NCBI GenBank assembly: GCA_963573305.1
Contig: OY754333.1
Span: forward strand, 16,427,013-16,491,012
Reading direction: 5' to 3'
From: Pyrrhosoma nymphula
Lineage: Eukaryota; Arthropoda; Insecta; Odonata; Coenagrionidae
Length of the DNA stretch: 64,000 nt
The notes under the pieces are model-generated. The model was not told where the DNA came from. It did no database searches and worked only from the letters and a program-made list of their open reading frames with translations. Both the position numbers and the translations under genes were made by a program. Shown piece after piece: positions 36,763 to 48,869 of this stretch; the stretch's first letter is position 1; each line of letters opens with the position of its first letter.

Positions 36763-38364
36763 ATAATATTTTAGCAGAAACAGCAATCAACGCTCTAAAA
36801 ATATCAACAAAGGAAAATAGGACTAAGATCAAAGAAGCAGCGATAATGAGGTAATTACGTTACTATTAGAAACCCAAAAGTAAGGTAGGAAAAATGCAGA
36901 TTATTCCACAAATGTATTTAAATGAGCACTTTTTTTCAGCCATAGGAACCGACTGCAGCGCCATTTCCTACGGATGTCCGCATTTTGACTTCAATTACGG
37001 CAGTAATTCCCTAATAACTAAAAATATAAGATGGTAAGAGGCCTATATTTTATTTTTATTAAATTTCTCTGGATTATTTCCTTTATTTTTTTTATGGAAA
37101 AATACTATTTTCCATGTGCTTCTCTCATTCCCCCATTGAACACCATGTAATTTCAAGTTCAATTATAGAATAAAATAGCGTGGAAAGGTAATATATTGTT
37201 TTTCATATCAGATAGAGGACAAATTTTTCTACAAGTAGACAGAATATGAATAAAATGATATTTAAGTAATTTTACGGTGGAACCACCTTAATTGCTGCAA
37301 TTTTTTCTCGGCTGTTTGGTTGTGAGGGGTTTGTTGACGAAGGAGAGGGGATTGTTGGGATGGTTTGGAGTGGGATGGAATAACCTGCGGGCTACCGTAA
37401 AAAGTTTTCTTTGTATGGTAAAGAAAATACAGAAATGGCTGTAAAGAGGATTGCATAAATCATTGAATGTTGTCCTACGTTACAGATTGGCTGAGTTTAT
37501 TCATTCAGACTGTTTGAGTTGACAAAAATCTTTGGAGTAATGAATTTCGTAATGCGTAGTGATCTCATTCACCCAAGAAAGAAACGAGTAGGCATCAGGT
37601 ATTAAACTAAAAAGAGTGGTAATATTATGAATCATTGCAAAATGCAATTGTGTGCATTCTCCATAACATATTTCCTCAAACGGCTCAGCAGATATCATCA
37701 CGCATTGATTCACTTACTACGAAGAGATAACTTCTATGTGCATGATTCGCTGACCATAAACGAACAGTGTTACAAGTGCTTCTTCTCCGTGCGTGAAATA
37801 CTATCTGCCGATATCTCAGTGCCGTTCGATCCATCTAATGAAGTTGAAGCAGTGAAACAGCAAAATTAATACCGGCTTTCGATGCGTGAGAAAATACATA
37901 AATTTGCCTTTGAATCATTACGCAGCAAAATTACCGACAAATTATCGGCATTGATTTCAGCCTTACAGGATTACGACTAAACTTTATGGACAAAGTTATT
38001 TTCGCTAGATTCTAACTCAAATTGGAAATTTCTAAAAACATATCGCTCTTAGATAATAACTCATAAAACGTTCTATCAGCATCGCTTCTCCTCCCTAATA
38101 AATTATCTCCCTAATAGCACTGATCCCTTTTCAATAACCTCAAACAACTTTACCAACTTGGCCGTTATAAATCTTTCTATAATTATTATCATATCTCTCT
38201 CTTTTTCGTTTATTTTGCCTGGTGGTCGATTTACGCTATGTTTGTTTTTTTAAGAAAATATAAATTATATATTTTCCTGCGTCTACAACTTTTTTAAATA
38301 TTATTTTTAGGGGCGATCTACTATAATATTTGTTTATATGGAGAAAAATGATTACTCATAGATA
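36763..38364. other. Non-coding DNA with dispersed repeats
   Basis: Includes the repeat copy at 36899-37175. It also holds a terminus-like word TTTTACGGTGGAACCACCTT at 37270-37289, which recurs as TTTTACGGTGGTACGACCTT at 48287-48306, in both cases preceded by ATTTAAGT. The open frame at 37627-37869 has no motif. Confidence 0.45.
36899..37175 (+). repeat. Unclassified dispersed repeat, copy 1
   Basis: Shares order and wording with 46799-47065: an ATTATTC start, CTTTTTTTCAGCCATAGGA, TTGACTTCAATTACGGCAGT, AAATAAGATGGTAAG-type block, TTTTATTTTTATT, and a later TCCATGTGCTT/TCCATGCTTTG block. Identity is perhaps 65-75 percent, higher in the core. There is no coding content and its class is unknown. 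Confidence 0.55.
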
Positions 38365-38550
38365 CTAATGTTTTGGATATATCCGGAGGCACCAACTCAC
38401 TTAAACGATTTGTTTCTTCAGCTAGGCATACGTCCCTTTTCTCTTTATCCCACCCATAACTCGTTTTCTCTGTCTTGCCTTTCCCTTCTTACTCAATATC
38501 CTCCACTTTTAGCAAATAAAAAATACATCAATTGCCTGTTTACGGGTGTA
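38365..38550 (-). pseudogene. LINE ORF2 tail relic, minus strand
   Basis: Minus-strand translation gives KARQRKRVMGGIKRKGTYA followed by LKKQ, matching the RGRxRKRxxDGxKxGxTYAExKK block at the extreme C-terminus of the endonuclease-RT LINE (compare 57030-57105). The plus-strand frame 38368-38553 is its shadow. Confidence 0.6.
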
Positions 38551-40239
38551 TGAGTAACCGAGTTTCTCATACATTATATACGCTTTTTCTTCGTTATTTA
38601 CAGAGATTTTATTTGTAGAAAAGTAAGGGAACGAAAGTTTAAACTCAAAGTAATACTTTAAGTGAGTGGCACAGAAGTCAATTGCCCATCAGGTTCAAAT
38701 CTGAAACGATCTCTTTGATAAGACCCAAACCAAAAATTTTGATTAATTTACCTACTTAAAGAAATTAAGAAAAGAATTTATTATCATAATGAGTAAACCC
38801 CCTAAAGAGCAAATATCAATAATGAATTCTATTTTTTCTTGGTGAAAAAAATGTTATGAATGGATAATTAAATATTTTACATAGACGAGGGAGATATTGC
38901 AAAGAGGTTACATTAATAATCATAATATATATTGCAATCAAATGCAAAATACAATGAATTACTAGTGCCATCGCAAATTTAGGACATTTAGTTGGTTGGA
39001 GAGTAAATATTTCTGGAATATCACATGAAATGTGGATTAAAGAAATAGGATTTCCTCCTTTCCACTGACGTGAAAATTTCATTCAACGTAGAGCTATTAA
39101 TAACCACACCGTGAGTTCTGCACTCAACCGTTAAACGATGTACAGCGAAGACTTCGGGGAAATTATTTTTCCCCATTATTCTTCCTCCCTTCAAGCAAAA
39201 AGAAAAAATAGTTTGATAATCCTATTCTGAGACGACCACGAAGGCGAGTGACGGAAGAAAATGAAAGACGCAGTTAAGCAAGTAAACACTTTGCCTTCGG
39301 GGTGAATGAAATTGGATTATAACGTTCTCCTTCTTACTCCGCCTCTTGACGCTTTACTCAATAGTTTACATTGACGCACCAATGCTAAGGAGAACGCAAC
39401 TGGATTAAGACACCTACTACTGGCGGCTGCACTGCAGATAGGGTCCTAATAATATTTGAAAGGGAAATGTGATGAAACATTACATTTTTTTACACTTTGG
39501 ATGACGACTTTAATTCAGTTAGGGAAATTTTAAAAGTGAAATGCTAGGGCATACATTCATTTGGTTGAATCATACTATTTATATTGAAAATAAAGAGATA
39601 ACTTCCAAGAAATTCCTCTCGACTCTAAACGCCCCAATTCTGCCTCAATTTCCGTCACTCCAACCTTCAACAACCAAGCCCCAATCCGGCGCTGTTGGCT
39701 GAGGTAGTTAATTAATATCATAGTATTTAATATCTTATTTGTATAGTAAATATTATTGCTCATTTCTTTGAAAAATTAGAAGCGATCATAAATTGCAAAT
39801 TATGTGATTAATACTTAGGAATCTAGGAGGATAACGCAAAAATTAGATGGAATCTTTGGTAATGTAAGTTACTGACTCTGAAAATGAACGCAATTACTCA
39901 AATAAATCTTCAGGAAAAAGGTACTTTTTACTGAACTCCATGCATTGACATAGAAACCTAGGTCTTTATTTATACAAACCAGATGGAAGAGACATTCGGA
40001 ACACCAGTTTCTTCGACTTTAATGAGGAAACGCCCTGATTAAAATTTATAAATGTAGTTGAAACTTTGTAAACTTGATAGTGAGTTTTTTTTTAGAAAAA
40101 TCTTCGACAATTACCTATTACTATGAATTTTTGCACTCTGGTCAACAACATAAGTGAATTTTAAAACAAGGAAGAATAGCAACCAGATGGAAGGGACAAC
40201 CTGATCATCAATTTTTTTCAGCCTTTGAAGGATGCGTAG
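38551..40239. other. AT-rich non-coding DNA
   Basis: Nothing recognisable on either strand. Confidence 0.5.
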
Positions 40240-40935
40240 GGATGTTCCAATATTACTGATACGAAGCTGGTATCGAAACTTTTGATTTGATACCGAGTAC
40301 TTTGGTATCGATGCTAAGATTTTGATATTTCACTCATATCAATACTCTGCTTATAGTATCGGGTATCGATATAGGCAAGAGATCTCTAAATGTGATAGAG
40401 CGGATTAGCCTTTGTACTGAATGTACTTGTTGTCAAGGGGTGGATCTTTCTGTTATACGTTTATTTGTCCAATTACTAACGCGAACGTATTAAAAAAAGA
40501 TTCTCAAGCACCTCAATGCAGTGTATGCGTAAATTCTGTGAAACTTTCAAGAGTTCCGGCAATACCACAAGTCTGACGTATCATTTAAAATTTAATCATA
40601 CTTCAAAACTTCGCCCCATCAATCGAAAGGTATGGGTATAAAAATTTTATGAATTTTTATTAAGAATTTTACACTTTATTTTACACTATTGGCGGTACAA
40701 ATCTACAGCACTAAATTGACGAGCAAAATTTAAGCATTTTCCGTAAATTTTTGGCATTCAAATGGCTCATTTACATTAAAAGAATCGCATTCTTCAAATT
40801 ATGGTTCTATTGGATTCCAAATCGGGTAGGATAGATACTTATTTCGATACGATGACAGTGTCTATATTTATTTCGTGTATTTTTTCGATACTCGAATATC
40901 GATAAATTCACAATATCGTATATTCTTAAGGATAC
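40240..40935 (+). mobile_element. hAT-like relic with broken BED zinc finger
   Basis: The left part is rich in TATCGATA-like words (GGTATCGAAAC, GGTATCGATGC, GGTATCGATATAGG, 40270-40376) and the right part has the same (TTTCGATACGATGAC, CTCGAATATCGATAAA, 40842-40912). This gives subterminal repeat blocks around the middle. In the centre 40517-40600 encodes a BED-type finger in two frames: CSVC in one, and ETFKSSGNTTSLTYHLKFNH in the frame one base away. Restoring C-x2-C...H-x4-H would need a one-base change of frame. BED fingers sit at the N-terminus of hAT transposases. No transposase core is left. Confidence 0.5.
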
Positions 40936-42778
40936 GCCCTGCTGAAAATTTAAAAATATAATGGAAACGTTGGCGAATTGGTTAAGAGTTGTGTTTTTTG
41001 GGCAAAAACCGCGACAATTACTGTAATGGATCTTAAATAAATACATATCAGTGTTAAATGTAGCTGCGTATTCAGTTGGATGGGGTCATGACACTCTTTA
41101 AGCTCTTTCTACGCCGACACATCCACCCACGACCCTTCGCCGCTTTGCGAAGGATTCCCGAACCCTTCTTCCAGAAAAAGGTTACCTTTCGCTAAGGCGT
41201 CCTTCTCGGAATTGATTCCACATTCGAGGGTCATCACATCTCCCCCCTTTTGCCTCCCGCCCTCTCGAATCCAATGGGACCCCCTTCCTTCCCCCCTCCC
41301 CCTCCCCCGGATGGAGCTTTCACATTTTCCCCTACCGCGCTTCGCGAAAAAGGTGCTCTTATACGATCTAGACCCCCATGAACATAATATTTTTCCACGA
41401 AAACGGAAAAAAATACCGTTACACCTCATTGTTAAAACAAACATTTATCCGGAGAAAGCACGCCAGTTGCGCATCAGCATTTACTCGAAAAGCGCGCGCG
41501 GTGGCCATTCCCGAAGAGGAAGTTCCGTGAAAGTGTTTACTTAATGCCCCGAAAGCCACCCGTCCCAATCCCCTGCCCCTCCCACTTCCCTTCGACCCGC
41601 CCCTCCCCTTTCCTCCGGACAAAAGCCTCATCCCATACCTTATCTATCCCGGTACGTATGTATATACATACGCTCCCAAACCTTCGACCTGTCCATATCC
41701 AATCTCACCAAGACATGTGAGCGCTCTGTCCTTTGAGCACTCAAACAGTAGCAATGTATACCTATTGGATTCTGTGCGGGTGAACAGTAGAAATATCTTA
41801 CGCGCGATGGGAACATAGAAGGAGGTTTTTTTTTCATTATACGCAGAGAAATATTCCCCAATCTCTGCTTGCGGCTGTATGAAGCGTTTCTTAAAATCTA
41901 TATTGATAGATGAGTAATTATAACAGCAATAGATTCCAACCTTTTTCCAACAGTTCTAATGCGAGCCCTAATACGCGATGGGTTGTAGTTAAGGAGAAGC
42001 TATTTTTTATGATTCATTCAATCAGGAAGCGAATATCTGGTGATTTTTAAAAAATATTGTGGCAAGCACCGACACCTTAAGTTTACTTTAAGCGTTCTGC
42101 TGCTTAAAGTATGTGTTAATGGCGTTTTACTCTAGGCAGTTTATTGCACAATCTGATGCACGTATTGGTGTGCATTGAAAATTGTGTTGCGTAAACCGGT
42201 GAATTCCTAGAATGCATGCGCAAATGCATAAACGAGATATGAGAAAATATCCCTCTGTTCTAATTCCGAGCCTGCATTCTCGCATTGCGAAAACAGATGA
42301 TATTTCATATTGTGCAATAAAGTGTCTCATGTAAAACGGTCTTTAAAGAAAGACAAAAATTTTTAGCAGTTAATAGACGCTGTTTTTTGGCTATCGAAAC
42401 CCTATTCCTTAAGCTATTTTCCTCTTTAACACGGCATACTTTCATTTTGTCATTATCATATCTATAATCCACATCCTTGTCCTCTTCCTCCTCCGCTAGC
42501 CAAACTTTCACCCATCTATCACGAAGTTCAACTTTCTTTGGGTGTAGTCAACGCTGAGATAGGGCTGTGGAAATCAATTAATCAATTTTTACTACGAAAT
42601 TATGTCGCAAGTTGAATAGTAACTTTGCGTTTTAATGAATTAAATATTGATTTCAAATTTGTGTTTCGTCACGGAGTCACTCCCTCAGGTCCTAAAAATG
42701 TTATAAAATAAAAAATTGTTAAAATACCTATAAAATTTATAAACGCTAAGTGATCATTGTATCACCACGAAGAAGTTT
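40936..42778. other. Non-coding DNA with a GC-rich block (41130-41640)
   Basis: 41130-41640 is C-rich on the plus strand with CpGs (CGAAAAGCGCGCGCGGTGG near 41486). It could be regulatory or the relic of a GC-rich insertion. The reading frames there are composition artefacts. The remainder shows nothing. Confidence 0.4.
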
Positions 42779-43200
42779 GTGGTAGTAGTTCAAATACATA
42801 CATGCATACATAAGCATCACACCGTTCCCTTTCAGGGTAGGCAGAGTCATAAAGATCTTCTCGGCGTAAGACCTAGAAAACTGCTCTCGATTTTAATAAT
42901 GTCCTCCTCCTCCTATCCATTCCTTCTGACACGTTCAAGCATTCATTGCTTCATGCACACGCTCTCCCATTCTTAAGACCTAATTCACCCGTGTCTTTCT
43001 CGCTCTACCCCTTCCATTCACGTCATTTACTCCAATTTCAAGTATCTGATTAGTTACTCTACTCTGTTCCAATCTATCAACATGGCCAAACCAACGAAGC
43101 ACAGCACTTTTATACATGCCTTTACATTCCACATTCTTTCATCACCTATCTCCCATCATTCCTAGCCCTATCCCACCTACTTTACCGCAAAGATTTCAGA
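42779..43200 (-). pseudogene. LINE ORF2 tail and 3' end, minus strand
   Basis: On the minus strand, KSAVLRWFGHVDRLEQSRVT (about 43125-43065) is the conserved WFGHV block, followed by NGRGRARKT (about 43013) and a tail ending in GACTCTGCCTACCCTGAAAG and a CATACATGCATACATAAGC stretch (complement of 42795-42815). The same 3' tail occurs at 61400-61450 and 63349-63385, so the tail is family-specific. Stops are present. Confidence 0.75.
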
Positions 43201-43393
43201 GATAACTCATACCCACTGGAATTAGGTTGCCCATGTCTTCAACCTGGCATACCCAAGTTACACTGCAAGTAGAGCAAGAAACGATTCACATAGATTCGAC
43301 CGGAATCAACCTATTTTATTAACAGCATTTCGTAGAGGTTTACAGGGCTGTAAGACATAGTTAGCGATGCATAGAAGTCCCCATGAAAACAAC

Positions 43394-43603
43394 AGTTCGA
43401 CTTGATCGGAATTCAAACATGGATACCTTAGTACCGTCCCACAATCTATCATCCCACCCTCCAACTGTTAGTGTAACGCACCCAGTTATGGAACCCAGTT
43501 CGACTTGATCGGAGTTCGAACCCGGATATCTTAATACCGTTCCCCAGTCCATTATCCCATCTTCCAACTATTAGCGTAACGCATTCAGTTTCGTATCCCG
43601 GTC
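43394..43603 (-). repeat. Tandem dimer of a tRNA-related SINE unit
   Basis: Two copies of a 103-bp unit start at 43394 and 43497 (both AGTTCGACTTGATCGGA). Identity is about 80 percent. Read on the minus strand, the 43497 unit has a B box GGTTCGAACTCC and an A-box-like TTACGCTAATAGTTGG upstream of it. The 43394 unit has the same layout with a decayed B box. The order fits a pol III head duplicated head-to-tail. Confidence 0.6.
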
Positions 43604-44354
43604 GAACCAATTGTTTCTTTTATCATGGCGCATTTCCACACATTAGTGTTTTAAGCTATTGTTCAGGGAGGCGCTTATCACGAAAGGTTCGGCCACCCAA
43701 ATTCAATGGCGCGCTCGCTTTTTTGGCACAGTCCTGCGAAACGTGTTTTATTCCCCATCGTTCCTTTCCCCCCTACCTCCCCCCCCCCTCCCTCCCTTCC
43801 GGGTTAATAGTGGCGGTTTTCGCTTTAGTTTTACAGTTACCTCGAGCGGACTAAAATAATGTTCCTCACGGCGACCTAATCCGACTCCGCTCCCAGTTCC
43901 CAGATATCTCTCTGGGCTCCCTCCCGCACCACCACCCCCTGCTACTCACTCGCCCGCTTAAGCGCCGGGCGCCACCCTGTGCCGCACCCAAACCCTCCCG
44001 TCCACCCCCTACACCCCTCGCTTGGGCTCTCGCCATTTCTATCAAGGCCGGAGGGGACAGGGTTACCTCTCTCCCCGGGGTGCGTGGTTAAAGCACATAA
44101 TTTTTAACCGGCAATTGATTTTTCGATTGAGCCTCGTGTACGCGACATGGTCAGCTTGGCGTAATGCCAGCGCGGAATCCAGTCCGTTGGGAGGGGCTGT
44201 GTAGGAGAGGGTTTTTGAGGGGGTGTATCCAAGATAGATATCGGGGCAAGAGGAGGAGGAAGAGTTAAAACATGCCCGCTCTCTCGTTTCCCCCAAAAGA
44301 GGACCCAACAGTATCTCCTCCTCTGCCGGGATGATAATCTACGAGAAACCCCTC
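43604..44354. other. GC-rich non-coding block
   Basis: 43735-44340 is C-rich with CpGs (CGCCCGCTTAAGCGCCGGGC near 43950 includes a short palindrome). It is a candidate regulatory island with no assignable gene. Confidence 0.35.
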
Positions 44355-44585
44355 GGGAGTGGCGATCTGGAACTAAAACTCCCTTATAACTTGAATTGCA
44401 TGCGCGTTTAACGGTTATGAAGTGCCCTCATTGATAAATTACTCGACCAAAAACGACGACAAGAGGCCATAACGTCTTCTACCAGTATCTCTCCTATTAT
44501 CCCTTCCAAAATAAAATGGAATACTGTAACTTTTGTCCAGAATTTATCATGCAAACTGAATGGAACGATTGATGAAGAGAGATAT
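44355..44585 (+). repeat. Unclassified 230-bp direct repeat, copy 1
   Basis: Starts GGAGTGGCGATCTGGAACTA, includes TAACGGTTATGAAGTGCC and CGACCAAAAACGACGACAAG, and ends in GATTGATGAAGAGAG. The second copy lies 1010 bp downstream in the same orientation at about 85 percent identity. No coding frame is shared by the copies. Confidence 0.8.
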
Positions 44586-45365
44586 TTTAGTTTTCCACTA
44601 GGTGATATCTATTTAACTTATATTGACTCCATATATAATTTTCTTATGGTCTTTCCTTTATAATTAAAACATTTTTAGTCTTAAAATGGCTTTATTAATT
44701 AAAAAACAACAATCATATGGCTACTTAATTCATTATAATACATTTTGTTACTAAAATTGACATAATTTTACTAATTAGTGGTAATTTCCAATAGTTACTT
44801 AGTTGGTTATAAAAAAAATTTATAATTAACATGGGGCATAACTATACTAATAAATAATTGGTATATAATCGAGTCTCTACATCATATGAATCGTTTTAAT
44901 TAACTTTGATGATTTTCATCATTAACAAGTCTAGTCTTTGGCATATAAAAAACATTATTTAGTCTTAAAATATAATTTAGAACTCAAAATTGTTTTTTAT
45001 TTTCACTTATTTTATTGCAAAAATATTTTGTAATTTATATTAGCCCAACTCTATAAATAACTGATATTAAAAGCATCAAGGCTTGTATGGGGAAACTGCT
45101 CCATATTTATGAGGAAAGAGACTGCAGTTTCGCCATCAATGCGATTCAATACTAGTTTCATTGCTTTTTATTCACCACTGAAAAATACATGTTTAATTCT
45201 GAAGACCATTTTAATATTACTTTAAAAAGCGGTGCCAGTGTGTTATGAAATCAACCAGAGCTATATAATACTTTTAAACTTTTATGTAAACTAAACTTTT
45301 GACAACAAATCAATCTTTAAATTGAACATTGTCTGGCTTATCTTTGTGGAACCACTGCATTCTAA
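44586..45365. other. Very AT-rich spacer between the direct repeats
   Basis: No feature seen. With one repeat copy it forms a unit of about 1010 bp. Confidence 0.5.
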
Positions 45366-45596
45366 GGAGTGGCGATCTGGAACTATAACTCTCTTATAAC
45401 CTGAATTGTATGCGCATTTAACGGTTATAAAGTTCCCTCATTGATAAATTGCTCGACCAAAAACGACGGCAAGAGGCCATTATGACTTCTACCAGAATCT
45501 CTCTTAGTATTCCTTCCAAAGTTATATGGAATAATGCCTTTTTTTGTTCAAAACTTACCGTATAAACTGATAGAATGATTGATTAAGAAAGAGGTT
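45366..45596 (+). repeat. Unclassified 230-bp direct repeat, copy 2
   Basis: GGAGTGGCGATCTGGAACTA, TAACGGTTATAAAGTTCC, CGACCAAAAACGACGGCAAG and GATTGATTAAGAAAG match copy 1 in order. It may be a tandem duplication remnant or two insertions of one family. Confidence 0.8.
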
Positions 45597-46798
45597 TACG
45601 TTTAAGTTTAACCATGGCCGGTAGTAAATTATCGTGTGGATAAATACTAAGCTATTGTTTTTTTAAATAAAGGTGCCAGCCTGTTAATAAATATTTTCAA
45701 TCACGTCTTGTGACAGAGATATTGCACAGCAATTGCTGACTGACCAATTGTCAACAAGTCAGTAACCTCTTTTCAGAGCAATTATCCCCCTCCCAGACAA
45801 GTGTTCAATGTTCGTTGACCTTTAGCCCGTTATCTTGCCCACTTTCCCTTCAATATGACCCTATCTCTACCTCCTTTGTTTATCGTCCCAGCCACTACTT
45901 CCAACCTACTTATTTCCATTCTCAAATGGTACAAAATAAGAACTCACCAAAGCCGAATGGCATCCCTCTCGTGAAAGACGCGAAGGCCTTGAAGTTGGTC
46001 GAGGTTGTGTTAAATAAAAAAATCATGGAATGTTCAGCCTGGCCTAGAGTAGTTGAGTTTCTAACAACCGTCCAACCCTCGAGACTAATACAGTCGTAAA
46101 ATAAATGAAGCCGATATGAAGAATACTGAATATGACCACATAAAGATTTTTACTATTACTTTTTGAACCACCCTAATGAATGGGGGCAAAAGATAAGTTT
46201 AAAGGGAGTTTAATTTTGGAAAAAAAGATGATAGGAAACGTAAGAAAACACTCCCTGAGGTTGGAGAAATTAAAAACACTTCTATTCACGGATCTTACAA
46301 TGGAGGCAAGCATAGAATTTATTGCCCATACTTTAGAGTACATGAAAGAAATTTTTCCTGCAAACTGGGATATATTATCCGTATGTATATGCATAAACTG
46401 CAAGAATTGGGAATATCCTTTAAAAATTTCATATAAATTTTATGAATTCACGCGATGGTCTTGAATGGTCTTGCGTCACTGCACGGCATCGCTAATCTGC
46501 TCCACGTGCATTCAAAACGATTATTTGCACCTAAGGTGATGGAAACCTACTGAATCTCACATAAAAATTCAACGTATTACTGGCCGCAATACCGTTCCGT
46601 GACGTCAAACGCCATGTTCCCTTTGACGTAGCGTTTTAACTCCGCAGGGTGCACGTATTTTTTCCGACAGAAACCATTTTCATAAAGCAACGTTGTTTAT
46701 CGATTAAATTTTGTTTGTAACTACTCTTTTTTAAACATTTTGGTCTGACGATATGCCTTAGATATAGAAAATAAAAGCTAAAATACAAAATATGCTAA
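45597..46798. other. Non-coding DNA, no motif in its open frames
   Basis: Frames of about 95 codons at 45815-46099 and 46180-46464 show no domain or exon-like splice context. Confidence 0.4.
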
Positions 46799-47065
46799 TT
46801 ATTCAAAACTTTATTTTTAATGAAAACCTTTTTTTCCGGTCACAGGAGCTGACTGCTATTTCTATTGAATGACCACAGTTTGACTTCAATTATTGCAGTA
46901 ATTTACAAACAACTAATAAAATAAGATGGTAAGGTGATGCATTTTATTTTTATTCAATTATCAAAGAGTTTTTCGTGAAAATGGCATTTATACTGAACAG
47001 AAAACTATTAATTTCTCCATGCTTTGTCTTAATTCGATAATAGAATTGAAAGTTTTGATTTTGTT
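46799..47065 (+). repeat. Unclassified dispersed repeat, copy 2
   Basis: Matches 36899-37175 block for block, including TTGACTTCAATTATTGCAGT and AATAAGATGGTAAGGTGATG. Both copies are in the same orientation. Confidence 0.55.
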
Positions 47066-47984
47066 ATTCATGTCAATTGGAAGATACACTTTCTAGTAAT
47101 TGGCAGAATATTAGGTAATTGTGGTAGTTTGAGCGGGATTTCTCCCTAGTCATAATAGAGACCAGATTCAAATTTTCTTTTTAAATTTATGCCACTGTAA
47201 GAACCAGGCAGAAAATATTGCAAAATAAATGGCGCAAAAACTTTGTTTTAAATTACTGAAATTCTCAATAAGAATGCATTTATAAGGTTTTAACTTGACT
47301 CATTTTTTGCATACTGTAGGTACTCTGAAATCGCCTTTACTATGGAAGGATTTTCTGCAATACAGTAATAATTACTGCGGTGAGTAGTACTAAATTTATT
47401 TATTTAATAGTTGAAGAGGCATATAAATTAAAAATTTAAATTTCTGACGATATATTTACGTTAGTAATTCCTATTTTTTTAATAAATTCACTCTAGAGTG
47501 CATACTGCAGACCCCTAGCATTTTCCACGTAAAATGGCTGGCATATTTTGGCAGATATCTAAATAATTATAACTTCGTTGAATTGGCTATTGACCCCTTA
47601 AATAATGTATGCGTTAAATAAAAAAATATATCATAATTTGATCTCTTATAACTAAAGTTTTTTTCTTCTATGTGTTATGTACTGTTCTCTAAAATTTCAA
47701 TACGAATACCAGTATGTTTTGTACATTCGTAAAATATGTAATATACATACAAAATTTGAGGTTTCGATATCCAGAAATGTTAATTTTATGATTTATACTA
47801 CTAATTTATTATTATTATTATCATCACTCATTATGTTTTTAAGTAAAATTTTAGCATGGGTTTGCATTTTGGTTTTGTTTTTGGTGCTGATTTTGTTACC
47901 AAGACGAAGAGTTTGTTTTTGTTACCATTGTCACAGCAAGAAAGTTGATCTCACCTTTAAGGTACTGAATTTATGTGTGTAAAC
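47066..47984. other. AT-rich non-coding DNA
   Basis: The open frame 47677-47982 is AT-driven with a hydrophobic stretch and no family signature. Nothing else is recognised. Confidence 0.4.
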
Positions 47985-48115
47985 TTTTTTATCTTTGTAT
48001 TATTGTAATTGTTATTAACTGATTTCCTTGCATTGTGCTGTAGCCCTGAAGATGCTTTAATTAAAAGATGAAACGTCGGCTAAAAAATGGAAGTTGAGAT
48101 ATTTTTAAAAAGACA
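47985..48115 (+). mobile_element. PLE-type 3' end fragment with hammerhead-like core
   Basis: CCCTGAAGATGCTTTAATTA, then AAAAGATGAAACGTCGGC (48045-48079). CUGAAGA at 48046-48052 and GAAAC at 48070-48074 flank a possible 4-bp stem (CTTT/AAAG). That is the layout of the CUGANGA...GAAA core of hammerhead ribozymes, which are known in Penelope-like element repeats. No RT is attached. It is probably a solo PLE end. Confidence 0.4.
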
Positions 48116-48390
48116 TGATCAACTCTCTATAATTTAACGCATACATAAACAATTATAATGGTAACAAGACTTATATTTCGTTCTCAATATGGAAAAATAA
48201 GATCCTTTTCGAAAAATGAGGCTAAATTCATCGACTTTTATATGAAGTGGCATCTCACTCATACGATCTTAAATGGCATTTAAGTCGTTTTACGGTGGTA
48301 CGACCTTAAGATAATGAGTTTTGCATAAAAGTAGCTTTTAAAAATAAAGCAACAATAGTTGTTTCACTGCCTAGCTGTTGCATCCCTTTG

Positions 48391-48478
48391 CTGAGGAGGG
48401 CCGGTAACTCAAGTGCCTCTCTCACTTTCCCTCTCTCACTCTCAGCAAGTAATTCGCTTATTTATTGGCCCTCCTCAG
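48391..48478. repeat. Perfect 12-bp inverted repeat
   Basis: CTGAGGAGGGCC (48391-48402) and GGCCCTCCTCAG (48467-48478) are exact complements with a 64-bp CT-rich loop. It may be an 88-bp micro-element or a chance structure. Confidence 0.5.
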
Positions 48479-48869
48479 AAGTGAGAGAAAACACACCCAG
48501 TCCAGATCAAAGCCTAAAGAGAGCCATCATGGCATAAGCGCAAGGTCAACGAGGCCCCTGTTTTGGAGCGTGAGCGATACGCGCAGAGGTTAATACGCTC
48601 GGTCGAAAATATGAGGGTAAAAATAGTAGCCCTCTCTCCAATCCGGGTGAAGTGTCCGAATGCTGGGAGGGAGCTTCGAAAACGGAGCGATAACTCAAGT
48701 CGGATGTTTTCCTGGATTCAAGTCTCCCCCACACTCAGGCGCGATATATCTACTTCGTGCCGCACTACGATATACATGTATACTAAACCGCGATATCGCC
48801 ACATCACTTGAAGGGGCCATTTTAGTGTTACACAACATATTTTTTGGGCGCTTTTGATGACCACCCCTC

